A stretch of DNA of 64,000 bases, from the NCBI RefSeq assembly GCF_900250075.1, contig NZ_LT977070.1, forward strand, positions 3,189,020-3,253,019, given 5' to 3'. The notes under the pieces were generated by a model, which saw nothing but the letters and a program-made list of their open reading frames with translations, was not told the origin of the DNA and made no database searches. The DNA is from Cupriavidus taiwanensis. GTDB lineage: Bacteria > Pseudomonadota > Gammaproteobacteria > Burkholderiales > Burkholderiaceae. Position numbers and translations under genes: made by a program. Positions 9,074 through 19,193 of this stretch are shown here, piece after piece (the first letter of the stretch is position 1; every line of letters starts with the position of its first letter).

Positions 9074-9288
9074 GACTCATCAAGATGCGGTGACGGCGCA
9101 GCGGCGGTCACATGGCAACCATAAGCCAGCCATGGGACTTATCGGGCGCAAGGCCCATTATTCTTGCCGCGAACGGTCGTCCCGCACCACCTTCGTCACA
9201 AATGGAAACGACTCGTTGGCCTGAATCATTTGCCCGGGTGATTTCGGCGCCTATGCTTCAAAGACGACAACAACACCAAGGAGACGAG

Positions 9289-9867
9289 ATGAAACGTCGA
9301 ACCTTCCTTTCGGCCAGCGCGGGTCTGGCCCTCGGCACGCTGGCCACCGGCGCGTGCACCACCACCAAGCCCGACGCACCCACCGACAAGGCTGCGCGCC
9401 GGCGCGAACTGGATTCCGGCGCGGACGCCACGCTGGCGCGCCTGTACAGCTCGGTCAACGGCGCGCGCGAGCTGGGCAGCCGCGCGCGCGGCATCCTGGT
9501 GTTCCCGAAGACCCTGTCGGCTGGCTTTATCGTCGGCGGCGAGTATGGCGACGGCGCGCTGCGCTCGGGCGGCGGCACGCGCGGCTATTACCGGCTGGTC
9601 TCGGGCTCGGTCGGCTGGCAGATCGGTGCGCAGTCCAAGGCCGTGATCCTTATGTTCATGACACAGGACGCCTATGACAAGTTCGTGCGCAGCAGCGGCT
9701 GGACCGCGGGCGTGGATGCCACCGTCGCGCTGGCCACGATTGGCGCAAACGGCGTGCTCGACACCAACACCGCGCAGCAGCCGATCGTCGGCTTCGTGCT
9801 GACCAATGCCGGCCTGATGGCCGGGCTGAGTTTCGAGGGCAGCAAGATCACCAAGCTCGACCTGTAG
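9289..9867 (+). CDS. SYLF/Ysc84-domain lipid-binding protein
   Basis: The 192-residue product starts at ATG 9289 after AAGGAGACGAG. The N-terminus MKRRTFLSASAGLALG has a twin-arginine pattern (RRTFL), suggesting Tat export, and a nearby Cys (GACTTT) that may be lipidated though the lipobox is imperfect. The rest is one SYLF domain, with ARGILVFPKTLSAGFIVGGE, RLVSGSVGWQIGAQSKAVIL and a C-terminal GLMAGLSFEGSKITKL. Domains of this family bind phosphoinositides in eukaryotes; the bacterial role at the envelope is unclear. It appears monocistronic. Confidence 0.85.
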   Translation: MKRRTFLSASAGLALGTLATGACTTTKPDAPTDKAARRRELDSGADATLARLYSSVNGARELGSRARGILVFPKTLSAGFIVGGEYGDGALRSGGGTRGYYRLVSGSVGWQIGAQSKAVILMFMTQDAYDKFVRSSGWTAGVDATVALATIGANGVLDTNTAQQPIVGFVLTNAGLMAGLSFEGSKITKLDL

Positions 9868-9975
9868 CAGCGCTTTCCGGCGATTGCCGCGCGGCCGGCA
9901 GGTCGCGCGGCGCCGGGCATTTTTCGCGGCAGCGCGCCGCGGGCGTTAGAATTCGTCCCTTTGGCCGAATTCCCC

Positions 9976-10875
9976 ATGTGGTTCAAGAATCTGCAGGTCC
10001 ATCGTTTCTCCGCCCCGTGGTCGCCCAGCGCCGACGAGGTTGAAGCCAGCCTGGCAAAGCACGCCTTCTTTCCCGGCACCAGCCTCGAGATGCAGACGCA
10101 GGGCTGGGCCTCGCCGCGTGACAATGGCCAGCTGGTCCACACCGTCGGCCGCCAGATGCTGCTGACGCTGCGCACCGAAAAGAAGCTGCTGCCCACCACC
10201 GTGGTCAACCAGGTCACGCGCGCCCGCGCCGCCGAGATCGAAGAGCAGCAAGGCTACAAGCCGGGCCGCAAGCAAATGAAGGAACTGAAGGAGCAGGTCA
10301 CCGAAGAGCTGCTGCCGCGCGCCTTCAGCATCCGCCGCGACACGCGCGTGTGGATCGACCCTGACAACGGCTGGCTTGCCATCGATGCCGCCGCCGCGGC
10401 CAAGGCCGATGAAGTGCGCGGCATGCTGTTCAAGGCGCTGGACCCGCTGCCGCTGATCAACCTGCACGTCAACCAGTCGCCGGTGGCCGCCATGACCGAA
10501 TGGCTGGCCGGCGATGCGGCGCCCGCCGGCTTTACCGTCGACCAGGAAATCGAGCTGCAGTCCGGGGCCGAGAGCAAGGCCACGGTCCGCTACGTGCGCC
10601 ACCCGCTCGACCCCGAAGACCTGCGCCGCCATATCGCCGCCGGCAAGCGCTGCACGCGCCTGGCGATGACCTGGAACGACCGCGTCTCGTTCGTGCTGAC
10701 CGACGGACTGGTGGTCAAGAAGCTGGCGCCGCTCGACGTGATCAAGGAACAGGCCGACGGCACCGCGCACGACGAAGACGAGCGCTTCGACGCGGACTTC
10801 ACCATGATGGCGGGCGAGCTGTCGGGCCTGCTGGTCGACCTGACCGAGGCGCTTGGCGGCGAGCGCAAGGCCTGA
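9976..10875 (+). CDS. rdgC: Recombination-associated protein RdgC
   Basis: A 299-residue protein matching RdgC from end to end, beginning [11 protein letters not shown] at ATG 9976. RdgC forms a ring-shaped dimer that encircles double-stranded DNA and modulates RecA loading. Recognisable parts are [34 protein letters not shown] and [24 protein letters not shown] 15 bp upstream is in frame but there is no reason to prefer it. The gene is convergent with the thioesterase. Confidence 0.95.
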   Translation: MWFKNLQVHRFSAPWSPSADEVEASLAKHAFFPGTSLEMQTQGWASPRDNGQLVHTVGRQMLLTLRTEKKLLPTTVVNQVTRARAAEIEEQQGYKPGRKQMKELKEQVTEELLPRAFSIRRDTRVWIDPDNGWLAIDAAAAAKADEVRGMLFKALDPLPLINLHVNQSPVAAMTEWLAGDAAPAGFTVDQEIELQSGAESKATVRYVRHPLDPEDLRRHIAAGKRCTRLAMTWNDRVSFVLTDGLVVKKLAPLDVIKEQADGTAHDEDERFDADFTMMAGELSGLLVDLTEALGGERKA

Positions 10876-10936
10876 GCCGGCACCCTCGCCATCACGTGGC
10901 GCGGTCGGCGATCAGCGGACCGCGCCACGCCCGCGG

Positions 10937-11380
10937 TTATTCCACCCAGTTCACCTTCGGGAAGCGCCCGGCGAATCCCGCCGGCATCGCCACCACTCGC
11001 TTGGCCACATAGTCGAAGAAGACAAAGCCCGACTTGGCCATCGCGATCAGCGCGCCATCGGCGGGCCGCGTGATGCGGAAGATGATGTCGCCGCCGTACT
11101 TGTTGAAGTCCATCACGCCCACCTCGAACAGCAGCTGGTCGCGCGCATGGGCCTCGTTGCGGTACATCGTCGCCAGGTCGGTGACGATGATGCCGACGCC
11201 TTCCTCGCGCACATCCTCGCTGCCGAATTCGAACAGGAACCGCGCCCGCGCCTCCGAAATCATTGAGATCATCGAATCATTGGCAAGGTGGTTGGCCGAA
11301 TTGATGTCCGTCACGCGCACAGTGAGGTGCGTGGCGTAGCAAAGCTGGTCGGCGGGCAGGTCGAGTTTGAGGCGGGCCAT
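10937..11380 (-). CDS. Acyl-CoA thioesterase, hotdog fold (YbgC/FadM-like)
   Basis: A 147-residue single hotdog-fold protein. The conserved start of the family is seen as VRVTDINSANHLANDSMISM (the loop equivalent to the D-x-x-GHVNN motif of 4-hydroxybenzoyl-CoA thioesterases), followed by the long hot-dog helix EARARFLFEFG and the strands around FEVGVMDFNKYGGDIIFRI. It probably hydrolyses a short- or medium-chain acyl-CoA; the substrate is not predictable. The catalytic Asp is kept, the His is shifted relative to the usual GH. Confidence 0.82.
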   Translation of the reverse strand: MARLKLDLPADQLCYATHLTVRVTDINSANHLANDSMISMISEARARFLFEFGSEDVREEGVGIIVTDLATMYRNEAHARDQLLFEVGVMDFNKYGGDIIFRITRPADGALIAMAKSGFVFFDYVAKRVVAMPAGFAGRFPKVNWVE

Positions 11381-11658
11381 GAGGGTTCAAGCAAGAAATG
11401 GATCAAGCGCCGCACAGACCGGACTGACTGAACGCGCCGGCAGCGGCGGCGCCATCATAAGCGATGCCGCGGTTCGGATTGCGGCACGGCCGCACGCCCC
11501 TGCGCAAACCCGATCCGGGTAAGTACTCCCCACCGTTTTCGTCCATCCCGCCGATGCCGCGACACCTCGCGGCCTCGTACGCTGCGCGTTGCCGTGGCCA
11601 TGGCGCACCGCGCCCAGGGCCGCATGCCGACACGACGTCAATCACTGGAGGAAACACC

Positions 11659-12651
11659 ATGCAAGCCGACCGCCGCAAGGCCCTGCACTGGCTGGGAGCC
11701 GGATCCCTGGCCGCCGCCGCTACAACCCTGGGAATCGGCCCGGCCCGGGCCCAGCAGGGCTGGCCGGCGCGCCCGGTGCGGCTGGTGGTGCCCTACCCGC
11801 CCGGCGGCGCCACCGACGTGCTGGCGCGCGCGCTGGGCGACCCTTTGGGCAAGCTGTGGCAGCGCCCGGTGATCGTCGAGAACCGGCCCGGCGTGGGCGG
11901 CATGATCGGCGCCGACGTGGTCGCCAAGGCGCAGCCCGACGGCTACACGCTGCTGCTGGGCCTGCCCAGCCTGGTCCAAACCCCTTATATGGTGGCCAAG
12001 CCGCCGTTCGACCCGCTGCGCGACCTGACCGCCATCGGCCAGCTGTGCACCTCCAGCCTGGTGCTGACCGCCAGCGCCGCCATGCCGCGCACGCTGCCGC
12101 AGATGGTGGCCCTGGCCAAGTCCCAGCCGGACAAGTTCTCCTATGGCACCTATGGCATCGGCACCGGCGCCCACCTCTACATGCAGGTGTTCCTGAAGAA
12201 TGCCGGCGCCGAGCTGGTCCACGTGCCATACAAGGGCGAAGCGCCGATCGCCACCGACCTGATCGGCGGCCAGATCTCGCTGGGCACGCTGTCGCCGATG
12301 ACGGTGCGCCAGCATGCGCGCACCGGCAAGCTGCAGCCGCTGGCGGTGACCGGCAACACCCGCGCACCGATGCTGCCGGACGTGCCCACCTTCCAGGAAC
12401 TCGGCTACAAGGGCCTGGACGGCCCGGCGTGGCTGGGCCTGTTCACCACCGCCGGCACGCCGCAGGCCATCGTCGACAAGATCTCGGCCGACGTCGAAAC
12501 GGTGATGGCAGCGCCCGACATCCGCCAGCGGCTGGGCGATCTGGGCCTGATCGTCAAGACCACGCAGCCGGCGGCCTTCGCGGCGACGACGCGTGCCGAC
12601 CAGGCGTATTGGGGCAATGTGATCAAGGAAAACAATATCCGGCTGGATTGA
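11659..12651 (+). CDS. Bug/TctC-family periplasmic substrate-binding protein
   Basis: A 330-residue protein starting at ATG 11659 after TGGAGGA. The N-terminus carries a Tat-like signal (DRRKALHWLGAG) ending ARA. The mature part has the family signature WPARPVRLVVPYPPGGATDV, then IVENRPGVGGMIGADVVAKA. Bug proteins capture small carboxylates or amides for tripartite tricarboxylate transporters, but no membrane subunits are encoded nearby, as is common in Burkholderiales where Bug genes are highly expanded. Its 3' end is followed by a chemoreceptor gene remnant. Confidence 0.9.
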   Translation: MQADRRKALHWLGAGSLAAAATTLGIGPARAQQGWPARPVRLVVPYPPGGATDVLARALGDPLGKLWQRPVIVENRPGVGGMIGADVVAKAQPDGYTLLLGLPSLVQTPYMVAKPPFDPLRDLTAIGQLCTSSLVLTASAAMPRTLPQMVALAKSQPDKFSYGTYGIGTGAHLYMQVFLKNAGAELVHVPYKGEAPIATDLIGGQISLGTLSPMTVRQHARTGKLQPLAVTGNTRAPMLPDVPTFQELGYKGLDGPAWLGLFTTAGTPQAIVDKISADVETVMAAPDIRQRLGDLGLIVKTTQPAAFAATTRADQAYWGNVIKENNIRLD

Positions 12652-12692
12652 GGCGTGGCGGCGCGCGCGGAACATCCCGGCGGCTTGCGGCG

Positions 12693-12960
12693 CCAGGCAA
12701 GGGCCTCGCCGTGCTGGCCGGCGAGGTGCGGCAACTGGCGCACCGCTGCGGCGCCGCCACGCGCGAGATCCGCGGCCTGATTTACACCTCGGTCGAGCGC
12801 GCCCACGCCGGCACCGAGCGGGTGGGCCATACCGGCGAGACCACGGTCGAGGAGAACGCAGAACGCCGAACCGGTGGCCGGCGCGGCAGAAGCGGCCCGG
12901 GCGGAGCAGGCCCAGACCGAAGGGTTGAACCGGGCGGTGGCGGTGTTCAGGCTGGGTTGA
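12693..12960 (+). pseudogene. Methyl-accepting chemotaxis protein remnant (3' signalling part)
   Basis: From 12696 the frame reads GKGLAVLAGEVRQLAHRCG, then ATREIRGLIYTSVERAHAGT and VGHTGETTVEE, the well-known signalling tip region of chemoreceptors (compare [19 protein letters not shown] in the intact receptor at 13720-15261). After about 12860 the frame shifts and the last residues, [11 protein letters not shown], match the receptor's C-terminus ([11 protein letters not shown]) with stop at 12958. About 60 residues between the parts are lost, as is everything upstream. It is a dead, internally deleted and frameshifted fragment. Confidence 0.8.
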
Positions 12961-12981
12961 TGTCAGGCACCGGCGTGCGGC

Positions 12982-13503
12982 TCAGGCCACCAGCTTGCGG
13001 AGCCGTCGCTCCATCGCCGGGACGATGCTTCCGGCGCTCCTGGCCAGATTGACCTGCATCGCCGCCGCAGCGACGTCCCTGAGCGAGGCCTCGATCTCGT
13101 AACCCTTGCCGCTCATCCACGAGAGCACTTCCCCCAGATGCCAGAGGGAACTCGAACCTTCGTGCACCGGCGGGGGAAAGGAAGCCGGATGACCGAGCAT
13201 CAGCTTGCGCATGTTCTGGCGCGACATGCCGAGGGTGTCGGCAATGTCCGTCAGGCCAACCAGGTCCGGTGCCGCTTCGATCAGCGTGGCGGACGGCATG
13301 GCGCGCCTGGCATCGGTGAGCGCGCTGACGATGGCGTCGGCCGCTGATTCCGCTTCCCGGTCGAACGCCAGCGCAATCCGGCCCGCCACGCCGGTGCCCA
13401 CGGTTGCATCGTCGCATCCGGCCTCGTAGAGTCGTTCGACCAGCGTGTCGGGATCGCTGTCATCCGGCGACAACTGGTATCTCAAGGTGAACGTGTATTC
13501 CAT
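12982..13503 (-). CDS. Putative HTH DNA-binding protein, function unknown
   Basis: A 173-residue protein if started at ATG 13503; the frame extends to 13608 but without better signals. The N-terminal half (MEYTFTLRYQLSPDDSDPD and following) looks like a small alpha/beta domain. Residues about 95-125 carry a helix-turn-helix (LTDIADTLGMSRQNMRKLML). The C-terminal part has a Trp-rich recognition-like segment (SLWHLGEVLSWM). Such proteins can act as antitoxins or regulators, but no toxin partner is adjacent. It lies between a chemoreceptor remnant and an intact chemoreceptor. Confidence 0.7.
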   Translation of the reverse strand: MEYTFTLRYQLSPDDSDPDTLVERLYEAGCDDATVGTGVAGRIALAFDREAESAADAIVSALTDARRAMPSATLIEAAPDLVGLTDIADTLGMSRQNMRKLMLGHPASFPPPVHEGSSSLWHLGEVLSWMSGKGYEIEASLRDVAAAAMQVNLARSAGSIVPAMERRLRKLVA

Positions 13504-13719
13504 GGCGGTGGATTTTCCGTCAGCTCGACCGGCATCACGACGTCGTACCGATGCAGGCAGTGGGCTATGCAGACCGCCAAGACTAGCCCCAACAGCGAAG
13601 GTTGTCAAATGACAACCTAGCTATGACGCGTCCGCGTCTAGGAAGACGCCGAGATTTCCGCGTGCACATCAACGACGGACCTCGAACCCGAAGTAGCGGA
13701 CGGGCATCGCCCCCTTCGC

Positions 13720-15261
13720 TTACGCTACCGCCACCCCACCCAACCTGAACACCGCCACCGCCTCGCGCAACGCGCGCGCCTGCTCCGCCATCGATTGCGT
13801 CGCCGCCGAAGCCTGCTCGACCAGCGCCGCGTTCTGCTGCGTGACCTCGTCGAGCTGGCCGACGGCCAGGTTGACCTGCTCGATGCCGTGGCGCTGCTCG
13901 CCGGACGCCGCCGCGATCTCATTGACGATGCGCGAGACCTGCGCCATCGCCGCCGTCATTTCTTCGATCGTGCCGCCGGCGTTGCCGACCAGTGCGTGGC
14001 CGGCCGCGACGCGCTCGACCGCCACGTCGATCAGCGCCTTGATCTCGCGCGACGCCACCGCGCTGCGCTGCGCGAGCGTGCGCACCTCGTTGGCGACCAC
14101 GGCAAAGCCGCGTCCCTGTTCGCCGGCGCGCGCGGCCTCGACGGCTGCGTTCAGTGCCAGCAGGTTGGTCTGGAAGGCGATGCCCTCGATCACGCCGACG
14201 ATATCGCCGACCTTGGCCGAGCGCTCGGCGATCTCCTGCATGGTGGCGACGACATCGCCCATCACATCGGCGCTGCGCCTCGCGATATCGCGGGCCAGCG
14301 CCGTCTGCCGGGACACCTGTTCGATGTTCTCGGCATTGGCGCGAACGGTCAGCGTCAGCTCATCCATGCTCGCGGCGGTCTCCTCCAGCGAAGCCGCCTG
14401 CTGCTCGGTGCGCGCCGACAGATCGAAGTTGCCGTTCGCGATCTGCGCACTGGCAGCCGCCACGCCTTCGGCATTGCGGCGCACCAGGCCGACGACATCG
14501 GACAGGCTGTGCTGCATGTCGTGCAGCGCCTGCATCAGCGCGGCGATCTCGTCCTTGCCGCGCGTATCGATGCGCGTCGACAGGTCGCCCCTGGCAACGG
14601 TCTGGGCCACGTTCAGCGCACGGGACAGCGGCCGCGTCAGCGCGCGGCTGAACAGCATCGCGCCTGCCAGCCCGCAGACGAACGCGGCGAACATCAGCGC
14701 ATAGCTCAACGTGGCGGCACGGCTTGCCGTGGCTGCGGTCTGCGCGGACACGGCCGCGGCGTCCGCCGCGATCAGACGCGCGGCTTCCTGCAGCAACCGC
14801 GCCGGCTCGCGGTCGACGCCGGCCACGACGCGGTCACCTGCGCCTGGATCGAACTCCGCCGCCTTGAAGGCCTCGAAGCCGCGCCGATAGCCCTCGCCCA
14901 TCGCGGCGTGCGCGCTGGCGAACTGTGCGACCAGTTCCTTCGATTTGCCATCGGGCAGCCGCCTGGCCAGCACCGCGCCACGCTCGCGGATCGCCGCCTC
15001 GCGCGTGCCGAAGGCGGCCCAGTGCTTGTCCAGCCGCGCCGCGTCACTGCCGCGCAGGATCGTGTTCTTCCACTCCTGGATCTGCTCCTTGAAATCGACC
15101 AGCATCGCCGTAATGAGCCGCTCTTCCTCGACACGTTCCAGCACCACATGGTTGTAGTCGTCGAGCGAGCGGTTCAGGGTGCTCAGGCCGTACAGCGCGC
15201 CGGCGAACATGACGATTAGCGCCGCCGCGAAGGCAAGCGGGAGTTTGACTGCGATCTTCAT
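13720..15261 (-). CDS. Methyl-accepting chemotaxis protein
   Basis: A 513-residue chemoreceptor starting at ATG 15261. Transmembrane helix 1 is residues 7-29; a four-helix-bundle-type periplasmic sensor follows to about 185; helix 2 ([18 protein letters not shown]) leads into a HAMP domain ([20 protein letters not shown]). The cytoplasmic domain has the highly conserved tip ([20 protein letters not shown]) and ends [16 protein letters not shown], without the NWETF-type pentapeptide for CheR. The Trg/Tsr-like class II length fits. The ligand is unknown. Confidence 0.93.
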   Translation of the reverse strand: MKIAVKLPLAFAAALIVMFAGALYGLSTLNRSLDDYNHVVLERVEEERLITAMLVDFKEQIQEWKNTILRGSDAARLDKHWAAFGTREAAIRERGAVLARRLPDGKSKELVAQFASAHAAMGEGYRRGFEAFKAAEFDPGAGDRVVAGVDREPARLLQEAARLIAADAAAVSAQTAATASRAATLSYALMFAAFVCGLAGAMLFSRALTRPLSRALNVAQTVARGDLSTRIDTRGKDEIAALMQALHDMQHSLSDVVGLVRRNAEGVAAASAQIANGNFDLSARTEQQAASLEETAASMDELTLTVRANAENIEQVSRQTALARDIARRSADVMGDVVATMQEIAERSAKVGDIVGVIEGIAFQTNLLALNAAVEAARAGEQGRGFAVVANEVRTLAQRSAVASREIKALIDVAVERVAAGHALVGNAGGTIEEMTAAMAQVSRIVNEIAAASGEQRHGIEQVNLAVGQLDEVTQQNAALVEQASAATQSMAEQARALREAVAVFRLGGVAVA

Positions 15262-15467
15262 TACGGATTTCCGATGGGCATGGGGACGCCCCAGCGCAGG
15301 GGCTGGTATGGCATGGCTCTTATCGGCAGGGAGATCCGTAAATTGAGTCGGGAGTCGGAGTACGGGGCGCGGGCTCGTGCCCTCGCATCCGGTACCGCAA
15401 GTGGGAGAACCGGGAGGCGTACACTGCGGCATAACTGGTTCGCAACCCGCCGAGCCAGCCAGCCCCC

Positions 15468-15977
15468 ATGACTATGTCCGCCCCGCTGATCCACTCCGAC
15501 CGCCTGACCTTGTCGCCCTTCTGCGGACACGACGCAGCCGAGGCGTGGCCCTGCATCACCCCCACGCTCGCCCGCTACATGGAATGGGATCCCGCCCCAT
15601 CACCCGAGGCGTTTCGCGAGGTCTGGCAGGCATGGCTGCCGGCCATGGAAGACGGAACGGAATTCATCTTCACGGTCCGGCGGACCAGCGACGGTTGTTT
15701 CCTCGGCCTGGCCGGGCTGCATCATGCCGACACGCCGGCGCCCGAGTTCGGCATCTGGATCCGCGAAGACGCCCATGGGCACGGCTATGGCAAGGAAGCG
15801 GTGCTGGCCGTGGCGGCGTGGGCAACGGCCACCTTGCGGCCGGCGCGCTTTGTATACCCGGCCGCCGAGCAGAACTGGAAGAGCCGCCGGATTGCGGAAG
15901 CGATGGGCGGCGTAGTGGTGGACCGGCAGCCGGCACGGAAGTTTGTGCGGGTGGTTTATTCGGTACCGGTGAAGTAG
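15468..15977 (+). CDS. GNAT-family N-acetyltransferase
   Basis: A 169-residue protein of the RimJ/RimL-like GNAT subgroup. It begins [12 protein letters not shown], a typical first strand, and has the acetyl-CoA-binding motif A as [20 protein letters not shown] (equivalent of R/Q-x-x-G-x-G/A). ATG 15468 and ATG 15474 are both possible starts. The substrate is unknown. It is divergent from the chemoreceptor gene. Confidence 0.85.
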   Translation: MTMSAPLIHSDRLTLSPFCGHDAAEAWPCITPTLARYMEWDPAPSPEAFREVWQAWLPAMEDGTEFIFTVRRTSDGCFLGLAGLHHADTPAPEFGIWIREDAHGHGYGKEAVLAVAAWATATLRPARFVYPAAEQNWKSRRIAEAMGGVVVDRQPARKFVRVVYSVPVK

Positions 15978-16063
15978 CTGGATGCCCGACGGCATCGGCA
16001 AGCGACGCCCGCCGTCCAGTGAATCCCGACGCTTCTATCTATAGCGTCGGGCGATCCGAAGAA

Positions 16064-16867
16064 TCAACGCCCTTTCCACACCGGCGGACGCTTGCCAACG
16101 AAGGCTTCCACCCCTTCCCGGAAATCGTCGCTGCCATAACATTGCCGCACCAGGTCATCGGTATCCGCCACCGCCGCCACGGTCTGGCGGCGCAATGACT
16201 CCTTGATGACCGCCTGCGTCACCGGCGCGAGTGCGCCGAGCCGCTCGCACAGCGCGGCGACTTCGGCGTCCAGCGCCTCGGGCGCATGCACGCCCTCGAG
16301 AAAGCCACAGGCCAGCGCCGCATCGGCATCAAGAATCTGCGCGAGCAACAACATTCGTCGCACCGGTTGCAGACCCCACGCCGCGCGCAACTTGGTCAGG
16401 TTCTGCGCGGACAGCGTATTTCCCAGCGTCTTCGCGATCGGCACGCCGAAGCGCGCCCTGGGCGTCGCCAGCCGGAAGTCGCAGGCGGTGGCGATGGCCA
16501 GCCCGCCACCCACCGCCCAGCCTTCGATGACCGCCACAGTGGGCATCGGCAGCTGCTCGACCAGCGCGATGCCCTCGTCGATGCGCGCTTCATACGCGAC
16601 CCCGTCATCGCCGCCCGAGAACTGCTGGAACTGCGCTATATCGGTCCCAGCGACAAAGGCCTCGCCGCCGGCGCCGCGCAGCACCACCACGCGCGCGCCG
16701 GCAGTGCCTTCCGCGGCCAGCGCGCGGCAGTGTTCGGCGAGCTGCGCGTACATCGCCCACGTCATCGCATTGCGCGCGGCCGGGCGGTCGAACGTCAGGG
16801 TCGCGATCCGGCCCTGCCGCGTCAGCGTGACCCGGCCTTCGCCGGCCGCCTGCTGCGGGGCGCTCAT
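16064..16867 (-). CDS. Enoyl-CoA hydratase/isomerase family protein
   Basis: A 267-residue crotonase-fold protein. The first oxyanion-hole segment is AFVAGTDIAQF and the second is GWAVGGGLAIATACDFRLA. The usual catalytic Glu pair of true hydratases is not obvious around NTLSAQNLTKLRAAWG, so isomerase, hydrolase or lyase activity is as likely. Its ATG at 16867 overlaps the stop of the CoA-transferase gene (ATGA), showing translational coupling in the operon LysR / Bug / CoA-transferase / this gene. Confidence 0.88.
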   Translation of the reverse strand: MSAPQQAAGEGRVTLTRQGRIATLTFDRPAARNAMTWAMYAQLAEHCRALAAEGTAGARVVVLRGAGGEAFVAGTDIAQFQQFSGGDDGVAYEARIDEGIALVEQLPMPTVAVIEGWAVGGGLAIATACDFRLATPRARFGVPIAKTLGNTLSAQNLTKLRAAWGLQPVRRMLLLAQILDADAALACGFLEGVHAPEALDAEVAALCERLGALAPVTQAVIKESLRRQTVAAVADTDDLVRQCYGSDDFREGVEAFVGKRPPVWKGR

Positions 16868-18108
16868 GCGCCGAACGCGCCGGCCGCGGCCAGCGACTGC
16901 TGTTCGTCCTCCGACATGCCCAGCTCCGCGAGAATCTCGGTTGTGTGCTGGCCCAGCAGCGGCGGCGGGCGCCGCACCTGCTGCGGCGTGCCGCCCATCT
17001 TCACCGCGAAGCCGATATTGGGCACCTTGCCTTCGATCGGATGATCGATCTCGATGCGCATCTTGCGATGCCTGCCGTGCTCGCTGTCGAACGCCTGCGG
17101 GTAGGTCAGGATCGGCCCGGCCGGGATGCCGGCTGCCAGCAGTTGCTCGATCCAGTAATCAGCGCTCTGCCTGCCAAAGCTCTCTTCCAGCGTGCCGATC
17201 AGCGCCTGCCGGTTGGCCAGGCGCAGCGCGACGGTGGCAAAGCGTTCGTCCGCCAGCAGGTCGTGCCGGTCCAGCGTCTTGCACAGCAGTTGCCAGAGTT
17301 TCTGGTTGGTCGCGCCCATCACGAAGTAGCCATCGGCGGCCTTCATCGCCTGGTACGGCGCGCTCATGCGGTTGGCGGTGCCGAGCGGCTCGGGCTCGCG
17401 CCCGGTGCCCCAGTATTCGCAGGTGTCCCACACCGAGAACGCCAGCGCGGAATCGAACAGCGACGCATCGACATACTGCCCCCTGCCGGTCTCCTTGGCG
17501 CCGATATAAGCGGACAGCATGCCGTAGGTCGCGAACAGCGCGCAGCCGATATCGGCCACCGGCACACCCGCCTTCACCGGCGCACCGCCCGGGTAGCCCG
17601 TCACGCTCATCACGCCCGACATCGCCTGCGCCATCAGGTCGAAACCCGGCCGCGTCGCCCACGGCCCGCTCTGGCCGAAGCCCGAGATGCTGCAGTAGAC
17701 CAGCTTCGGATTGATATGGCTGAGCGTCTCGTAGTCGATGCGCAGGCGCTTCATCACGCCGGGGCGATAGTTCTCGACCAGGATATCGGCGGTTTCCGCC
17801 AGCCGGTACAGCACCTCGCGGCCGGATTCGGTCTTCAGGTCTAGCGTGACGCTGCGCTTGTTGCGGTTCATGTTGAGGAAACCCATGCTGTCCGGGCCCT
17901 TCATCTTGAACCCCATCGAGCCGCGCGTCTGGTCGCCGCCGTCGGGCGGCTCGATCTTGATCACGTCGGCGCCCAGGTCGGCCAGCAGCATGCAGGCGTA
18001 AGGGCCGGCCATGACCTGGCTGACGTCGAGCACGCGCACGCCGGCAAGCGGCAGGCGCGCAGCGTTGGCGTGGGTTGTGTCGGCGCCTGCGTCGCGGGAA
18101 TCCATCAT
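16864..18108 (-). CDS. CaiB/BaiF family (class III) CoA-transferase
   Basis: A 414-residue protein. ATG 18108 is preferred because AGGA lies about 9 bp upstream and the protein then begins just before the conserved GVRVLDVSQVMAGPYA. The frame stays open further upstream but overlaps the Bug gene and does not look coding. Other landmarks are DLGADVIKIEPPDGGDQTRG, LVENYRPGVMKRLRIDY and PVADIGCALFATYGML, whose Asp is a candidate for the nucleophile that forms the CoA-thioester intermediate. It would transfer CoA to a carboxylic acid, the first step for the crotonase encoded next. Confidence 0.92.
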   Translation of the reverse strand: MMDSRDAGADTTHANAARLPLAGVRVLDVSQVMAGPYACMLLADLGADVIKIEPPDGGDQTRGSMGFKMKGPDSMGFLNMNRNKRSVTLDLKTESGREVLYRLAETADILVENYRPGVMKRLRIDYETLSHINPKLVYCSISGFGQSGPWATRPGFDLMAQAMSGVMSVTGYPGGAPVKAGVPVADIGCALFATYGMLSAYIGAKETGRGQYVDASLFDSALAFSVWDTCEYWGTGREPEPLGTANRMSAPYQAMKAADGYFVMGATNQKLWQLLCKTLDRHDLLADERFATVALRLANRQALIGTLEESFGRQSADYWIEQLLAAGIPAGPILTYPQAFDSEHGRHRKMRIEIDHPIEGKVPNIGFAVKMGGTPQQVRRPPPLLGQHTTEILAELGMSEDEQQSLAAAGAFGA

Positions 18109-18167
18109 CGGTTGCATCCTGGGAAATTGGTTCGTGCTGCGTGCATCGGTGCGTCGGCGGTCGCCCA

Positions 18168-19133
18168 TCAGCTCTCCGCCTTCACGCCGGCGTCCTTGAT
18201 CACCTTGGCCCATTTGGCCGATTCCGCGGTGATGTAGGCGGCGAACTGCTGGTTCGATCCGCCCGAGTCCTCGGCGCCGAAGCTCTTCAGCCGCTCCGCC
18301 ACGTCCGGCATGGCCAGCACGCGGTTGACGTCTTCGTTCATGCGCTGCGCCAGCGCCGGCGGCATCCCCTTCGGGCCGACCAACCCGTACCACGACGCCG
18401 CGTCCAGGCCCGGGAAGCCCGATTCCGCCAGCGTCGGCACGTTTGGATGGCTCGACGCGCGCTTCAGGCGCGTCTGCGCGATCGCGATCACCTTGCCCTG
18501 CTGGACGAACGGCGTCGCCGCGGTCATGGTGTCGAAGGCGTAGTCGATCTGCCCGCCCATCAGGTCCGCCACCAGCGGGCCCGAGCCCTTGTACGGCACG
18601 TGCACCACGTCGATCTTCGCCTGCATCCGGAACAGTTCCAGCGCCAGGTGCTGCGCCGAGCCGATGCCCGACGAACCGAACGAAATCTTGCCCGGGTTCT
18701 TGCGGCACAGCGCGACGATGTCCGAAACCGTGCGCACCTTCTGTTCCGGACGGCAGGTCAGCATATTGGGCGTGACCCCGACCATCGAGATCGGCGTGAA
18801 GTCCGCGCGCGGGTCGTACTTGACGTCCAGCAGCGCCGGCGCGATCGCATGGCTGTTGACATGCGCCATCAGCAGCGTGGTGCCGTCAGGCGGCTGCTTG
18901 GCCACATAGGCCGCGGCAATCGCGCCGGTGGCGCCGGGCTTGTTCTCCACCACCACGCTGGTGTTCCACATCACGCCCAGCTTCTGCCCGATCACCCGCG
19001 CCAGCACATCGGTGCCGCCGCCGGGGGCAAAGCCCACCACGATACGAACCGGCCCCGCCACATTGGCCGCGCGCACCAGGCCGGGCACCGCCAGCCCGGC
19101 CGCGGCCGCCAGAAGAAATTGCCTGCGCTGCAT
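18168..19133 (-). CDS. Bug/TctC-family periplasmic substrate-binding protein
   Basis: A 321-residue protein with start ATG 19133 behind GAGGAGA. A Tat-like signal peptide (MQRRQFLLAAAAGLAVPGLV) precedes the family signature VRIVVGFAPGGGTDVLAR and VVVENKPGATGAIAAAYVAK. It is the second gene of an operon with a LysR regulator upstream and a CoA-transferase and crotonase downstream, so its ligand is probably the organic acid that those enzymes activate and degrade. Confidence 0.92.
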   Translation of the reverse strand: MQRRQFLLAAAAGLAVPGLVRAANVAGPVRIVVGFAPGGGTDVLARVIGQKLGVMWNTSVVVENKPGATGAIAAAYVAKQPPDGTTLLMAHVNSHAIAPALLDVKYDPRADFTPISMVGVTPNMLTCRPEQKVRTVSDIVALCRKNPGKISFGSSGIGSAQHLALELFRMQAKIDVVHVPYKGSGPLVADLMGGQIDYAFDTMTAATPFVQQGKVIAIAQTRLKRASSHPNVPTLAESGFPGLDAASWYGLVGPKGMPPALAQRMNEDVNRVLAMPDVAERLKSFGAEDSGGSNQQFAAYITAESAKWAKVIKDAGVKAES

Positions 19134-19193
19134 TGCGTGTCTCCTCTATCGTTTGGAGTCCATCTTGCGCAATGCACCGGCCCAGGGCTATCG

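Noticed and set aside
18108..18708. N-terminal extension of the CoA-transferase frame by 200 codons
   Set aside because: The extension overlaps the Bug gene in another frame, lacks coding character, and the family N-terminus with a ribosome site occurs at 18108.
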